Source: SXOA01 sp051004015 (GTDB lineage Bacteria; Planctomycetota; Planctomycetia; Pirellulales; Pirellulaceae). Taken from it: a DNA stretch of 64,000 nt. Every line of letters begins with the position of its first letter. Position 1 is the first letter of the stretch. Under the pieces are notes generated by a model, which saw nothing but the letters and a program-made list of their open reading frames with translations, did not search any database and was not told the origin of the DNA. Of the stretch, positions 52,136 through 61,923 are shown piece by piece. The stretch lies in NCBI GenBank assembly GCA_051004015.1, contig JBPCKT010000087.1, positions 1 through 64,000 on the forward strand. Direction: 5' to 3'. A program made the translations under genes and the position numbers.

Positions 52136-53410
52136 ATGCGCTTCAAGCTCGAATATGGTCGCACCGGGCTGGAAGTGGACCTTCCCGCGGAGCGGATTGT
52201 CGCCGCGCTGAAGTACAAGGACGCTCCGCCGTTGCCGGACCCCGTAAGCTCGCTGGCGATGATGCTGGCCAGCCCGATTGCCTCTCCGCCGCTGGCGGAA
52301 ATCGCGCGCGGCAAGAAAACGGCCTGCATCGCCATCTGCGACATCACCCGCCCGGTACCCAACGAGCTGATCCTCCGGCCGGTCCTGCGGACGCTGGAAG
52401 AAGTCGGCATCGAAAGGCAGAACATCACTATTCTGGTCGCCACCGGGCTGCACCGGCCCAATCTCGGCGCTGAGCTCGTCGAAATGGTTGGCCGCGAGAT
52501 CGCGGACAATTACCGGATTGAAAACCACTACGGCCAGGACCTCAGCCAGCACACCTATCTCGGCCAAAGCCCCCGGGGGGTGCCGATTTGGATTGATACC
52601 CGCTTCGTCCAGGCCGACCTGAAGATCACCACCGGCCTGATTGAACCGCATCTGATGGCCGGCTTCTCCGGCGGGCGCAAGCTCATCTGCCCTGGCATCG
52701 CGGCCCTGGAAACGATCAAGGTCTGGCACGGGCCGGAGTTTCTGGAGCACCCCAAGGCGGACTGCGGCATCCTCGACGGCAATCCGGTCCATGAGGAAAA
52801 CACCTGGATCGCCCGCCGCACTGGCTGCGACTTCATCGTCAACGTCGTCATCGACAGCGAGCGGCGGCCGCTGAAGTGGGTGGCCGGGGACATGGAGGCG
52901 GCTTTCCTGGAGGGGGTCCGGTTCGTGAAGGAGGTCGTCCGCGATACGGTCGCCCAGCCGGTGGACATCGTCGTCACAAGCTCCGCCGGCTATCCGCTCG
53001 ACACGACCTTCTACCAATCGGTGAAAGGGATGACCGGGGCGCTCCCGATCGTCAAGCAGGGTGGCACGATCATCATCGCCGCCAGCCTGAGCGAAGGGAT
53101 CGGCAGCCCGCAGTTCGAGCAGCTCTTCCGGGAGCACGCGAACCTGGAACTCTTCGTCGAGCGGATTCTCGGCAAGGACTATTTTGTGATGGACCAGTGG
53201 CAGCTCGAAGAGCTGGCCAAGGTCCGCCGCAAGGCCAAGGTGAAGATGGTCAGCGGTGGCATCTCCCCCCAAGTCCTCAGCGGCCTGTTCGTCGAGCCGG
53301 CCGCCAGTGTGGAAGCAGCCGTGGCGGCCTCGCTGGCGGAATACGGCCCGGCTGCCAGGATCGCGGTCATCCCCAAAGGGCCGTACGTCCTGGCCCAGGT
53401 CGCAACGTAG
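52136..53410 (+). CDS. larA: Nickel-pincer lactate racemase-type enzyme
   Basis: 424 residues of the LarA family. The residues known in LarA from Lactiplantibacillus line up with a constant offset of two: His 106 (ATGLHRP), His 172 (GLIEPHLMAGF), Lys 182 in GGRKLICPGI (the lysine that carries the nickel-pincer cofactor), and His 198. CDITRPVPNELI and GILDGNPVHEE also fit. It therefore keeps the full catalytic set for 2-hydroxyacid racemisation or epimerisation; substrate may differ from lactate. No larB, larC or larE seen here. Confidence 0.85.
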   Translation: MRFKLEYGRTGLEVDLPAERIVAALKYKDAPPLPDPVSSLAMMLASPIASPPLAEIARGKKTACIAICDITRPVPNELILRPVLRTLEEVGIERQNITILVATGLHRPNLGAELVEMVGREIADNYRIENHYGQDLSQHTYLGQSPRGVPIWIDTRFVQADLKITTGLIEPHLMAGFSGGRKLICPGIAALETIKVWHGPEFLEHPKADCGILDGNPVHEENTWIARRTGCDFIVNVVIDSERRPLKWVAGDMEAAFLEGVRFVKEVVRDTVAQPVDIVVTSSAGYPLDTTFYQSVKGMTGALPIVKQGGTIIIAASLSEGIGSPQFEQLFREHANLELFVERILGKDYFVMDQWQLEELAKVRRKAKVKMVSGGISPQVLSGLFVEPAASVEAAVAASLAEYGPAARIAVIPKGPYVLAQVAT

Positions 53411-54014
53411 GCGAGCGGGGGGCGTAAGCCCCCTGATGTTTTTGAACCGCAGCAAAAATCAGGGTGTTGAAAAACCCCCCTGGTTTTTCAGCGCTAGCCC
53501 CGGGTACGGGGGCCTCACATTCGCTCACGCGGGCGCGGACGGGACAATCAGGCAGGCGATCCCGCTGTTCAGGGCTTGGTGGTTTCGACGGTCAGCCAGG
53601 ATAATTTCGGTCTCTGCCAGGATGCCGTTTTTTTTCCGTGATGCAAAAGTCGCCTCATGCCTCGCCGTAAGTCGTGAGCTTCCAGGGCCTTGCCGCGAGC
53701 CGCGAGCCGACTTTTGCATCACCCCCCTCCTTGAAAGGGGGGTGCGAGGTCAGGGGGACACGAAACAGTAGATTCCTAACTTCGTCTGAAAACTGAAAAC
53801 TGAAAACTGAAAACTGAAAACTGAAAACTGAAATCCGCTCCTCTTCCTGACCCCCGCGCGCGCCCCGCCCACTCGATTCACCACGAACTCTCTGCAAATT
53901 GTCAAAGACCCTGCCGGTTTCTCGCCGGCCCGATTTGACCAATTGTACACAATACCAAGTGTCCGTCAAGTCCCCGGATGGGGGGGGGTGCCGACTGTTC
54001 CCGCGAGCGCCGGC
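53411..54014. other. Non-coding stretch with hairpins and a heptad array
   Basis: About 600 bases without a credible gene. A hairpin at 53468-53490 has a 9-bp TGAAAAACC/GGTTTTTCA stem and loop CCCCT; another at about 53719-53743 pairs CACCCCCC with GGGGGGTG. CTGAAAA repeats occupy 53786-53834. The first hairpin may end larA transcription. Confidence 0.6.
53786..53834. repeat. CTGAAAA heptanucleotide array
   Basis: Six perfect copies of CTGAAAA in tandem (53786-53827) and a seventh ending in T. A frame of 104 codons runs through it on the minus strand but encodes repeated FSFQFSV and is not a gene. Confidence 0.85.
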
Positions 54015-55679
54015 CTAATTAACCTTTCCGCCTCCTGGCTTCGGCCCAAAGGCCGGCTGCGTGACTTGCCACACGTACGCACCCGTCTTGTCGATGAAGC
54101 CTTTGTGATACGGGTTCTCCGAGACCAGCGCTAGTCCATTTTCAAAGGGTGCGGCGCGATAAAAGCGCGGGGCAATGCGCGTGCGGCCTGCGACGTCGAT
54201 GTAGCCCCACTTTACTTGCGGCAGGGGCACCGGCAGTTTCTCCGCATTGGAAACAGCCGCCGCATCCTCTAGCGGCAACAATACCGCGGCGAGCCCTTCC
54301 TTGTAGGACGTTGCGCCCAAGTACCGTGGCGAAATGATGAATTCGCCATGGCGATCAATATAGCCCCACAACGGAGCTGCACTGCGATCCAACTCGTTCC
54401 ACCGAGACACGACCGCCCGTCCCTCCGAAAAAGGTTGCACCTGGTTAAATGGGCCAGGCACCGCCAGAGTTCCCTTGCGGTCGATGAACGCCCATTGGTT
54501 GCTTCCGCCGACCTCGACGGCCGCCATGCCATCCTGGAATTCTTCGCACCGCGCCGGCCAGAACCCGGAACTATCTTCGCCCAGGCGGAAAACAAACTCG
54601 AAGTCGCGATCGACATAGCCCCGCGCGCGCCCGCTATCGAACCCTGGCCGGCCCGGCCAATTGACGTACAGCAACCCTTCCGAGAAACGCCCGTCCCAAC
54701 GATCTCCCGAGCGGAGCACTTTGCCCGTGCGGTCGATGAACTGCACCAGGTTGTAGTTGTCCCTACCCGCCAGCCAAACTCGGGCGATGCCGTCCTGAAA
54801 CGGCTCCGCGAGACGATATTGCGAAGCGATCACCATTTTCCCCCGAGTATCGATGTACCCGTACTTGCCGTCCTTGACCACCGCCGCCAATCCTTCGCTG
54901 AATTGATCCGCGCCGTCAAAATTGGCGGGGATGGCAAGCTGGCCAGTCCGGTCGATAAAGCCAAAGTGTCTGACGCGACGCCCCTGGCGTTCGTCGATAT
55001 CCGTTCCTACGGCCGCAAATCCCTCATGGAACGCCGTTGAAAAAGGATGCTCGACGGCCAGCACCACGTCTCCCTTCTGATCGAGGAACAGCGTCCCCAG
55101 CGGTCCTGCCCGCACCATGATCGTCACGAGATGCAGCCGATTCACGTCCGCGTCGTCGCCGAGTCGCTGGGCTTGTTTCCTCTGAAAGTCGTCGTCAAAG
55201 TACACAGCGAACTTTTTGCGGTACTCCTCTTCATCGACGTTTTCCGGCGCATCAAAGGGGATTTCATAGGTCATCGGGCTTGTCTCACATGCGGTAGGAG
55301 ATGCCGATGGCTTGTTCACCATGAAATGCTGACCATCGCGATTCAGAAACATCCACGTTGCTCCGGCGATCATGAGGAGCAGTGCGGCGGCGATGGACAG
55401 AACCAGTCTCCACGACTTCCGCTTGGGCACCTCTGCGAGCGTGGGATTCTCGCGAGCTGCTAGACGATCCTTAATCGCCGGCCACAGGTCCGCCGGATAG
55501 TGCGGGCGGCTCAGGCCGACCGGCAGTAGCGGGCGCTGACGGCGCGCGACATCATTGCGGCAAGTTGGACAGGAATCCGTATGCTCCTGCACATGCGTTT
55601 CCGTCAAGAGCGGAGTTTCGCCATCGGACACCGCCATCGCGGCGATCTGCACGGCTTCGCAATCAGGTCGGTTCGTCAT
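54015..55679 (-). CDS. Anti-sigma factor-like protein with WG repeats
   Basis: 554 residues from the Met at 55679, preceded by AAGGAGGTG. N-terminal zinc anti-sigma motif (HTDSCPTC), a helix, and a transmembrane segment (LVLSIAAALLLMIAGATWMF near residue 90). The extracytoplasmic part has about seven WG-type beta repeats (HFGFIDRTGQLAIPANF; KYGYIDTRGKMVIASQY; QWAFIDRKGTLAVPGPF; LWGYIDRHGEFIISPRY; KWGYIDVAGRTRIAPRF; HKGFIDKTGAYVW). It binds and holds the ECF sigma factor encoded upstream (17-base overlap), while the repeats may sense an outside signal. Confidence 0.82.
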   Translation of the reverse strand: MTNRPDCEAVQIAAMAVSDGETPLLTETHVQEHTDSCPTCRNDVARRQRPLLPVGLSRPHYPADLWPAIKDRLAARENPTLAEVPKRKSWRLVLSIAAALLLMIAGATWMFLNRDGQHFMVNKPSASPTACETSPMTYEIPFDAPENVDEEEYRKKFAVYFDDDFQRKQAQRLGDDADVNRLHLVTIMVRAGPLGTLFLDQKGDVVLAVEHPFSTAFHEGFAAVGTDIDERQGRRVRHFGFIDRTGQLAIPANFDGADQFSEGLAAVVKDGKYGYIDTRGKMVIASQYRLAEPFQDGIARVWLAGRDNYNLVQFIDRTGKVLRSGDRWDGRFSEGLLYVNWPGRPGFDSGRARGYVDRDFEFVFRLGEDSSGFWPARCEEFQDGMAAVEVGGSNQWAFIDRKGTLAVPGPFNQVQPFSEGRAVVSRWNELDRSAAPLWGYIDRHGEFIISPRYLGATSYKEGLAAVLLPLEDAAAVSNAEKLPVPLPQVKWGYIDVAGRTRIAPRFYRAAPFENGLALVSENPYHKGFIDKTGAYVWQVTQPAFGPKPGGGKVN

Positions 55680-56271
55680 GCAGCACCTCCTTTTTGATCC
55701 TGTCGCTTGAGGGCTCAAGTCGCTGCCGCAAACGAACCCGGGCATGATACAGGCGGCTCATCACCGTACCCAACGGGACGGCCAACCGCTCCGCCAATTC
55801 GGCATACGACAAGCCGTCCATATGCTTGAGCAAAATAATCTCGCGGTCGCCCGGCTCAAGCGACCACAGGGCCTCTTCGAGGTCCGGTCCGATTCCCTCT
55901 GCCGGGCTGGCGATCAGCGACAATTGTTCGCTCCCGCTGGCGCCTGCCTCCGGCCGGCGTTTCCGGCGGCCGAGAAGCTTGAAACAGCGATTGCGGAGGA
56001 TGACGTAGAACCACGGATAGAACGCCCGGGCGGCATCAAATTTCGGCAGAGCCACGTAGGCCTCAAGGAACGCTTCCTGCACGGCATCGCAAGCATCTTC
56101 CCGGTTGCCCAGCACCACCAGCGCGTGCCCCAACGCTTCCGTTTGATACCGCTCCACCAGCGCGCGGAACTCCTGCGACTTACCCGCCAAGCACCCCGCA
56201 ATGGCTTCCCGATCATGCTTCACAATGTCCCTCTCAACCAACTGTATCCGCTTGCGACGAGCTTTATTCAT
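55663..56271 (-). CDS. ECF-type RNA polymerase sigma factor
   Basis: 202 residues from MNKARRKR. Region 2 shows FRALVERYQTEALGHALVVL, then GNREDACDAVQEAFLEAYVA, then FDAARAFYPWFYVILRNRCF; region 4 has SLEPGDREIILLKHMDGLSY, then AELAERLAVPLGTVMSRLYH. This is the standard ECF core. It is co-translated with the WG-repeat anti-sigma gene, a pair that regulates genes in response to an envelope signal. Its targets are not visible here. Confidence 0.88.
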   Translation of the reverse strand: MNKARRKRIQLVERDIVKHDREAIAGCLAGKSQEFRALVERYQTEALGHALVVLGNREDACDAVQEAFLEAYVALPKFDAARAFYPWFYVILRNRCFKLLGRRKRRPEAGASGSEQLSLIASPAEGIGPDLEEALWSLEPGDREIILLKHMDGLSYAELAERLAVPLGTVMSRLYHARVRLRQRLEPSSDRIKKEVLHDEPT

Positions 56272-56369
56272 CGGCCATGAAGAAAAGGACGGAAACTTCC
56301 TCTTCTGCCCGGTGAATCGCGCCAAAAACTGACTGCAGCATGTGGTATCGCCACGCGGGCCGCCTGTCG

Positions 56370-58169
56370 CTATGGCTCGTCCCACGGGTTCTTCTTTTTC
56401 TTCGGCTCGAGCGGCCGCTGGCTGGCGTCGTCTTGCAGGACGCGGGCGGGGGCGAGGGTGCGGACTTGCTCGACTTCCAGGGCGGCGCTCGCCAGGTTGA
56501 GCAGGAAGACCAGGAAGCCCAGAGTGAAGATGCTCGCCGGGATGATCTTGGAAATGGTGATCCTGGTCGTCGGCCAGGTGAGCTCCCACATCGTCCAAAA
56601 CCAATTTGGCAATTGCATTTCGGAATAGTACCAACTGGCGGGGTCGCCGATGGTCTGAATCGTCAGGAACAGGAACGGCAGGATGGCCCCCATGATGACC
56701 ACCACCAGTTGCAATAGAAAAACGGCCAGCATGTTGAGGGGCGCATACTTGCGGGCCAGCGACGTGAGCAACCGGACCGTCCCCAGGTATCCGGCGACGT
56801 ATCCCCAAGCCGCCAGAGAGGCCCAGAACCAGGCATCGTCCGACGGCAACGGCCGGGCGATGAGCATGGAGTTCATCGCCGTGTGCAGCGGCCCCGGCAA
56901 ATTCTGAAATCCGGGGGAGGAGAAAAAGGAAATGTTTCCCACGACCAGAATCTGCGTGCCGATGACCATCCCCAGGTTCAGCATGGCGAAAGTGTAGCCG
57001 CTGGCCGAGCCGGGATTGAACCAGGTGAGCAGGATGCGGCCGATGAGCGTTTGCGGCAGGTTCCGCTTGGCCCGCGGCGAAAGCTGGGCGTTCTCGCCGG
57101 TGAGCAGCGCGCCGGCAATCGCCCAGAAGATGGCGGCCATGTAGACCATCATCCACAGGAACACTTCGCAGTAAGCCTCGGCACCCCACCGCCAGAGAAA
57201 AATCATCCAGCCGATCCACATGGTCTGGATCAATAGCAGCATCATGCGGATGGGGCTGGAGCGGTTCTCGCTGGCGAAGGAAATCTGGCCGGCGGCGATG
57301 ATGAGAAACAGGGCCCCAAACGCAGTCCAGAAGTTGAGCAGCGCCAGGTTGGCGATCCAGAATTCGGGCATGTCAAAAGGGAGCCCGATCACCGCCATGC
57401 CGATGAAGAAGTAGTCCGCCAGGAAGGTGGCCAGCAGGAGCCCCGCGATGAGCAGCACCGAAACGAGCACCTGCCAGTGTCTGGCCCGCGTGATCGTGGC
57501 CGCCAGCAGGCCGATGATGGACAGGACCACCGAGATGACGAACGTGTGCAACAGCAGCAGGCCGATACTGACGATGTCCACCCCTTTGAGCAGGTAGGTG
57601 AAGGCGATGCTGGGTGCCAGCGCGGAGTAATACACCATCATCTGCAGCACGGCGCTCCCCAGCTTGCCCAGCACGATCTGGCGGGCGGAGAGCGAGGTGA
57701 TGGAGAGCAATTCGAAGGTGCCGTCCTCCGTTTCAGCCGCCAGGGAGCGAAATGCGGCAAAGGGGACGACAATGAAGAGCGGGAAGGAGAGGATGATGAT
57801 ATAGCCGATGAGCAGGCGGATGCCCCAAGCCTCGTAAAACACGTCGGGAACGCTGAAGGCAACGAAAATGGCGGTCCACAACCAGCTCAGTATGAGCAGC
57901 AGCGAGAAGGTGACGCTGAACTGCTTGCTCTTCATCGACTGGCGGGCTTCTTTCACCAGAATCGGGTTCAGGCGGTCCCCCGCAAAGTCCAGAAACTGCT
58001 CCAGGCGGGTCCCCCAGCGAAGCAGCGTCTCCCGGAAGCCGGGCGCGGCCGCTGGGGCGGGTGAGCCGGGCTCAAGGGGCACGGGGCCACTAGGCGCGCC
58101 GTTGGAGGGCAGGGCAGGGGGGCTGGTCACTTTGTTAGTTGCGGCGCCGGACGGCTGGGCCATCGTCAT
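56370..58169 (-). CDS. ABC transporter permease (ABC-2-like)
   Basis: 599 residues from MTMAQPSG. About 60 Pro/Ala-rich cytoplasmic residues precede LNPILVKEARQSMKSKQFSV, the amphipathic start usual for ABC-2 type permeases, then some twelve hydrophobic segments, ending in a Lys-rich tail. GTFELLSITSLSARQIVLGK is a typical coupling-helix stretch. The start overlaps the stop of the ATP-binding protein (ATGA). It is an export or lipid-modifying transporter; cargo unknown. Confidence 0.86.
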   Translation of the reverse strand: MTMAQPSGAATNKVTSPPALPSNGAPSGPVPLEPGSPAPAAAPGFRETLLRWGTRLEQFLDFAGDRLNPILVKEARQSMKSKQFSVTFSLLLILSWLWTAIFVAFSVPDVFYEAWGIRLLIGYIIILSFPLFIVVPFAAFRSLAAETEDGTFELLSITSLSARQIVLGKLGSAVLQMMVYYSALAPSIAFTYLLKGVDIVSIGLLLLHTFVISVVLSIIGLLAATITRARHWQVLVSVLLIAGLLLATFLADYFFIGMAVIGLPFDMPEFWIANLALLNFWTAFGALFLIIAAGQISFASENRSSPIRMMLLLIQTMWIGWMIFLWRWGAEAYCEVFLWMMVYMAAIFWAIAGALLTGENAQLSPRAKRNLPQTLIGRILLTWFNPGSASGYTFAMLNLGMVIGTQILVVGNISFFSSPGFQNLPGPLHTAMNSMLIARPLPSDDAWFWASLAAWGYVAGYLGTVRLLTSLARKYAPLNMLAVFLLQLVVVIMGAILPFLFLTIQTIGDPASWYYSEMQLPNWFWTMWELTWPTTRITISKIIPASIFTLGFLVFLLNLASAALEVEQVRTLAPARVLQDDASQRPLEPKKKKNPWDEP

Positions 58170-59092
58170 TGCACGACTCCCTTCGTGACGGCCATGAAGA
58201 CGTCTTCCAGCGACTGGCTGTGGCTGGCAAATTCCGCCACGCGAAAGCCGGCCTGGATCATTTCCTTGAGCAGGACCACTTCGCTCTCGCGGTCCCCCGG
58301 ATGGGAGTACTTCAGCTCTTCGCCGCTCTGCGTGACATCGTTCACGTCGCTGTGCGCGGCGAGCCAGGCCCGGGCTCCTTCCGCGCCACCCAGCACCCGC
58401 ACCTTCACTTCCCGATGCGGCTGCTGCTCGCGCTGGATTTCTTCCACGGTGCCGACCGCCAGGAGCTGGCCCCGCTCGATGATGCCGACGCGGTCGCACA
58501 TTTCGGCCAGCTCGGTGAGGATGTGGGAGCTGACCAGCACGGATTTGCCGCGGGCCGCCAGCTCGCGGATCATTTCCCGCAGCTCGATGCGGGCGCGGGG
58601 GTCCAGGCCGTTGGCCGGCTCGTCGAGAATCAGCACCGCGGGATCGTGAATCATGGCCCGCCCCAGGCAGAGCCGCTGCTTCATGCCTTTGGACAGGCCG
58701 CGAATCGGTTTGTGGGCCAGCTCGTCGAGCTTGGTGAAGCCCATCGTGTGCTTGAGCGCCTGATGCCGCTGCCTGCCAGCCAGGCCGTAGGACCGGGCGA
58801 AGAAATCGAGATACTCGTAACAATTGACGTCGGTATAGGTGCCGAAATAGTCGGGCATGAACCCCAGCCGGCGGCGGACGCGATCGGGATCGTTGATGCA
58901 CGAAAAGCCGTCGACATAGGCATCGCCGTAAGTGGGCAAGTCCAGCGTTGCCAGGATCCTCATGCTGCTCGTCTTGCCCGCGCCGTTGGGTCCGATGAAG
59001 CCGAACACCTCCCCCCGCGCAACCTCGAAGGAGACATCATTCACCGCCCGCGTGGTTCCGAAGAACCGGTGCAGCCGGTGGAGCTCGATCAT
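58166..59092 (-). CDS. ABC transporter ATP-binding protein
   Basis: 308 residues from MIELHR (a Met six codons earlier is possible). All signature motifs: Walker A GPNGAGKTSSMRI, the ABC signature LSKGMKQRL, Walker B AVLILDEPANGLDP, and the switch HILTELAEM. The C-terminal part (EVKVRVLGGAEGARAWL; LEDVFMAVT) is the usual DrrA/gliding-type tail. It pairs with the permease that follows (4-base overlap), and the large membrane protein after that is likely part of the same system. Confidence 0.92.
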   Translation of the reverse strand: MIELHRLHRFFGTTRAVNDVSFEVARGEVFGFIGPNGAGKTSSMRILATLDLPTYGDAYVDGFSCINDPDRVRRRLGFMPDYFGTYTDVNCYEYLDFFARSYGLAGRQRHQALKHTMGFTKLDELAHKPIRGLSKGMKQRLCLGRAMIHDPAVLILDEPANGLDPRARIELREMIRELAARGKSVLVSSHILTELAEMCDRVGIIERGQLLAVGTVEEIQREQQPHREVKVRVLGGAEGARAWLAAHSDVNDVTQSGEELKYSHPGDRESEVVLLKEMIQAGFRVAEFASHSQSLEDVFMAVTKGVVQ

Positions 59093-59214
59093 GGGGTGGG
59101 AGGGAAGCATTGCGGGGAAATGACGAAATTCGAATGGCGAATGGCGAATTGGAGAGAAACGTAAAATTGGCTATCATTCGTCATTCGGAATTCGAATTTC
59201 GAATTTCTGCTCTC

Positions 59215-61494
59215 CTACCATCTTCCGCGAATCAAATGGAGGCTTTCTTTTTGCTTGGAAATGGTGACGCCCATGGGGACGTCGGGGGTGATGTCCACCA
59301 GCGCCAGGTAGGTGCCGGGCTCGAGGATCTCCGAATTGGAACCGGTAATCTGGTCGATGCTTCTCTCCATCAGGCTGACGTCCGTATTGACCGGACTATT
59401 GCTGCTGCCGGCGGGAAAGGCCCCGCGGAACATCCGCGTCAGGGCGTTTCCCGACACCGTAGGGTCGTAGCCGTCCGGATATTTTGGGTCCTGCTTCTGG
59501 ATGAGCTTGGTGAGGGCCAATTGGGCGCCCTCGGCCTTGGCGGGAGCGGGCTCGGCGGCGGCATCCGGAGGGAGGTTTTCGGCAACGAAGTAATTGCCCT
59601 GGCTATTTCGCAGGACGAGCAACTGGACATTGGTGCCGAGCGTATTGCGGACTTGCAAGTGCGGGGCGGATTTCTGCTCGCTGACTTCCAAGCGAGTTTC
59701 GCTTTTGGCCGAGCGCACGACCATGAACTGTGCGAGCGACCGGGAATGAATGAAGCCGGACTTCAGACGCTGCCCGTCCTGTTCCCAGTCGATTGCCTTG
59801 TAACCGGGCATTCCCTCACGGGGCTTGAGGACGACAGGGAACACGAGCGTATCGGCCGGAAACTTCAGCCCGCGCGACGGGGCGACGGAAGCGAAGTAAG
59901 TTTGCCGCGACCAGGAAACCATTTGCCCCGACCGCTGGTCCAGCAGCGTGTAGCCGCGGACCCTTGTGCGGACCCCCAAGCCGTCGGTGACAATCGCATA
60001 AAGGAAGAGCGCCACCGTAACAATCAGGGCCCCGGCCGGGACGGTGAACAGCAGCATCGAAAGCCGCTGGACCCGCCCCAGCATCAGGTAATTCAAAGGG
60101 CCGATCGCGACGGCGAAGAGCGAGGCCAGCAGCATGAACGAAAACACCGGCGCGGCCCCCACGCCCGCGATATGCCAGTTCCAAAAGCCATCGTTGTGGC
60201 CGACAAACGACATCCCGTGGCGGTAGGACCAGCTTTCGCGCTGATCGGGAATGGATGCCAGCAGCCATTCCCAGTTGGCGGTATCTCCAGGAAACGGATT
60301 CTTGGCCTGAACGGCAATCAGCCAGCCCATCTGCGCCGGCCGCGAGACGAACGGCGGCAGGGAAGAGCCCCGTACTGGATTGTTGGCGGAAGCGGAAGGT
60401 TCCCGAGTGACGGTGGTGATCGCAGCCGGTGGGATGTTCCCGTAGTAGGGGGACGAGCTGCCGTAAGTTTTGACTCTGCGGTCCTTATCGTCCAGCCGAG
60501 CGGGAATCCAGTCGTTGTACAGGACGTCCTGTTTTTCCGCATTTGGTCGCGGCGGCAGTTCCAGCAGCTTTTCAATTTCGCTCAGGTGCTGGTAGTCGTC
60601 GCCCGCATCGTAGACGACGAGCACGGCACCCGCGGCCAGCCACTCCTGCAGGGCCTTTTTTCGCGGGGGATATTTCGTGGCCAAGGTCCGCAGGTCCTCG
60701 CGCGAGATGAAGATGATGCCGTACGTGCTGAGGTCAATCCAGCGCTCCGGCAGCTCGAGCGGCGGCAGCAGATCGAGGTTCGGAGAATTCTCCAGCAGCG
60801 CCAGGAGCGAGCGATCCGAGATCTGCCCGCTCGAAAGACCGAGGTTCGTGTTGCCGTCGTGCGTGGCGGATACGGCGTTGCGCACGTCGGGCAAAACATA
60901 CGTGGGCGTTGTCTCGGTGGTCTGGAGCGCGGCATCCATGACCAGTTTGTCGCGCTCCGGCTGCAGTGGAACGCTGGAGCTGATGAACAGCAGGGAGGGG
61001 AAGGACTCGTCGCCGCTTCCCCAACCGCCGCCGCGCGTGTTCAGCATCAGGAAGGGGACGGAAAGGTCTTCCAGCTTCTGTCCGCCTTCCCGCACCTCCA
61101 CGCTCATATAATAGGCGCCTTGATTGTCGCGGGGAACCGACATGATGGCTTCGCCGCTGGTGGCCCCTTCGGGGATTTCCACCACTTGCGACACCGCCAG
61201 CCGTCCATACACGCCGCCGCCATGGAGCATCTGCATGGTCACTCGGACCTGGCGGTCGTACTTGGCGGCAATGGGGGGGAAGTTGCTGAGCTTGATCCGG
61301 ATGGGCCGGTAGCCCGTCGCCTCCGCGCCGCGAGAATCAATCTCCAAATTCAGGCCGTTCTTCATTTTGACGCCGGGCGACGGCAAACGCACCACGCCGC
61401 CGCTGCGGGCCAAGGCGGGGGCCGCCGCCAGGAGCAGCGCCATGAAAAGAGCGGCGGCAATGAATGGCTGCGGGTTCGTGGTTCGCTCGGACAT
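59215..61494 (-). CDS. Large membrane protein, GATase-like extracytoplasmic domain
   Basis: 759 residues with a signal peptide, a long extracytoplasmic region, a central part with LSTYGIIFISREDLRTLATK and VVYDAGDDYQHLSEIEKLLE resembling the class-I glutamine-amidotransferase-like fold of gliding/ABC-associated proteins, then two or three transmembrane helices (about 455-515) and a further outer domain. It lies upstream of and in the same direction as the ABC genes, so it may be the accessory membrane protein of that exporter. No catalytic Cys is obvious. Confidence 0.75.
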   Translation of the reverse strand: MSERTTNPQPFIAAALFMALLLAAAPALARSGGVVRLPSPGVKMKNGLNLEIDSRGAEATGYRPIRIKLSNFPPIAAKYDRQVRVTMQMLHGGGVYGRLAVSQVVEIPEGATSGEAIMSVPRDNQGAYYMSVEVREGGQKLEDLSVPFLMLNTRGGGWGSGDESFPSLLFISSSVPLQPERDKLVMDAALQTTETTPTYVLPDVRNAVSATHDGNTNLGLSSGQISDRSLLALLENSPNLDLLPPLELPERWIDLSTYGIIFISREDLRTLATKYPPRKKALQEWLAAGAVLVVYDAGDDYQHLSEIEKLLELPPRPNAEKQDVLYNDWIPARLDDKDRRVKTYGSSSPYYGNIPPAAITTVTREPSASANNPVRGSSLPPFVSRPAQMGWLIAVQAKNPFPGDTANWEWLLASIPDQRESWSYRHGMSFVGHNDGFWNWHIAGVGAAPVFSFMLLASLFAVAIGPLNYLMLGRVQRLSMLLFTVPAGALIVTVALFLYAIVTDGLGVRTRVRGYTLLDQRSGQMVSWSRQTYFASVAPSRGLKFPADTLVFPVVLKPREGMPGYKAIDWEQDGQRLKSGFIHSRSLAQFMVVRSAKSETRLEVSEQKSAPHLQVRNTLGTNVQLLVLRNSQGNYFVAENLPPDAAAEPAPAKAEGAQLALTKLIQKQDPKYPDGYDPTVSGNALTRMFRGAFPAGSSNSPVNTDVSLMERSIDQITGSNSEILEPGTYLALVDITPDVPMGVTISKQKESLHLIRGRW

Positions 61495-61530
61495 ATACCG
61501 TCCCCAACCAAGAGGAAAATAATAGGACCG

Positions 61531-61845
61531 CTACTCTGGCTGCATCGGCGGCACGAGCTGCGCCGGAGGCCCGGAGCTGGCAAAGGGAGAAGACCCACGC
61601 GGCGGACCGGCGATACTCCGGCGAATCAGCGCAAACAGCCACGCCACGGCGAAAAACCAGGCATAGATGGCAAACACCAGCACCAGGCTGGCGAGTGCGA
61701 TCACCATTCCCACTGCCCAGGCCTGGGCATTGGCCGCTTGCGCCAGCACCAATGAGCAGACCGCCGCCACCGCCGTGAAACCGAGCATCCACTTCAGGCT
61801 GAAGCGGGGAATCAAGGTCGATTTGGCCGGCTGTTCGTTCTGCAC
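61531..61845 (-). CDS. Small two-helix membrane protein
   Basis: 104 residues with GTG start and GGGGGAA before it. Two hydrophobic helices (about 18-42 and 46-72), then a Pro/Ser-rich cytoplasmic tail. Unknown family. Same direction as the ABC-associated genes, so possibly in their operon. Confidence 0.6.
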   Translation of the reverse strand: MQNEQPAKSTLIPRFSLKWMLGFTAVAAVCSLVLAQAANAQAWAVGMVIALASLVLVFAIYAWFFAVAWLFALIRRSIAGPPRGSSPFASSGPPAQLVPPMQPE

Positions 61846-61923
61846 GTATTCCCCCGTGACGTAGGACGGGCCGGAAAGCCCATCCTATAGGACGCTCGCG
61901 GATTGCCAATTTTCCGCGCGGGC

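Noticed and set aside
51670..53455. Long N-terminal extension of the AtuA frame
   Set aside because: Runs antisense through larA and the small basic protein; AtuA homology begins near 51568.
53655..53969. 104-codon minus-strand frame
   Set aside because: Crosses the CTGAAAA array and encodes repeated FSFQFSV; not a gene.
56272..57219. Upstream extension of the sigma-factor frame
   Set aside because: Antisense or out-of-frame to the permease gene; sigma homology starts at MNKARR.
58170..58901. N-terminal extension of the permease frame
   Set aside because: Lies over the ABC ATP-binding gene in another frame and is Arg/Gly/Ala low-complexity.
59110..61755. 881-codon plus-strand frame opposite the large membrane protein
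   Set aside because: Shadow; translation is Arg/Gln/His-rich with no recognisable domain.
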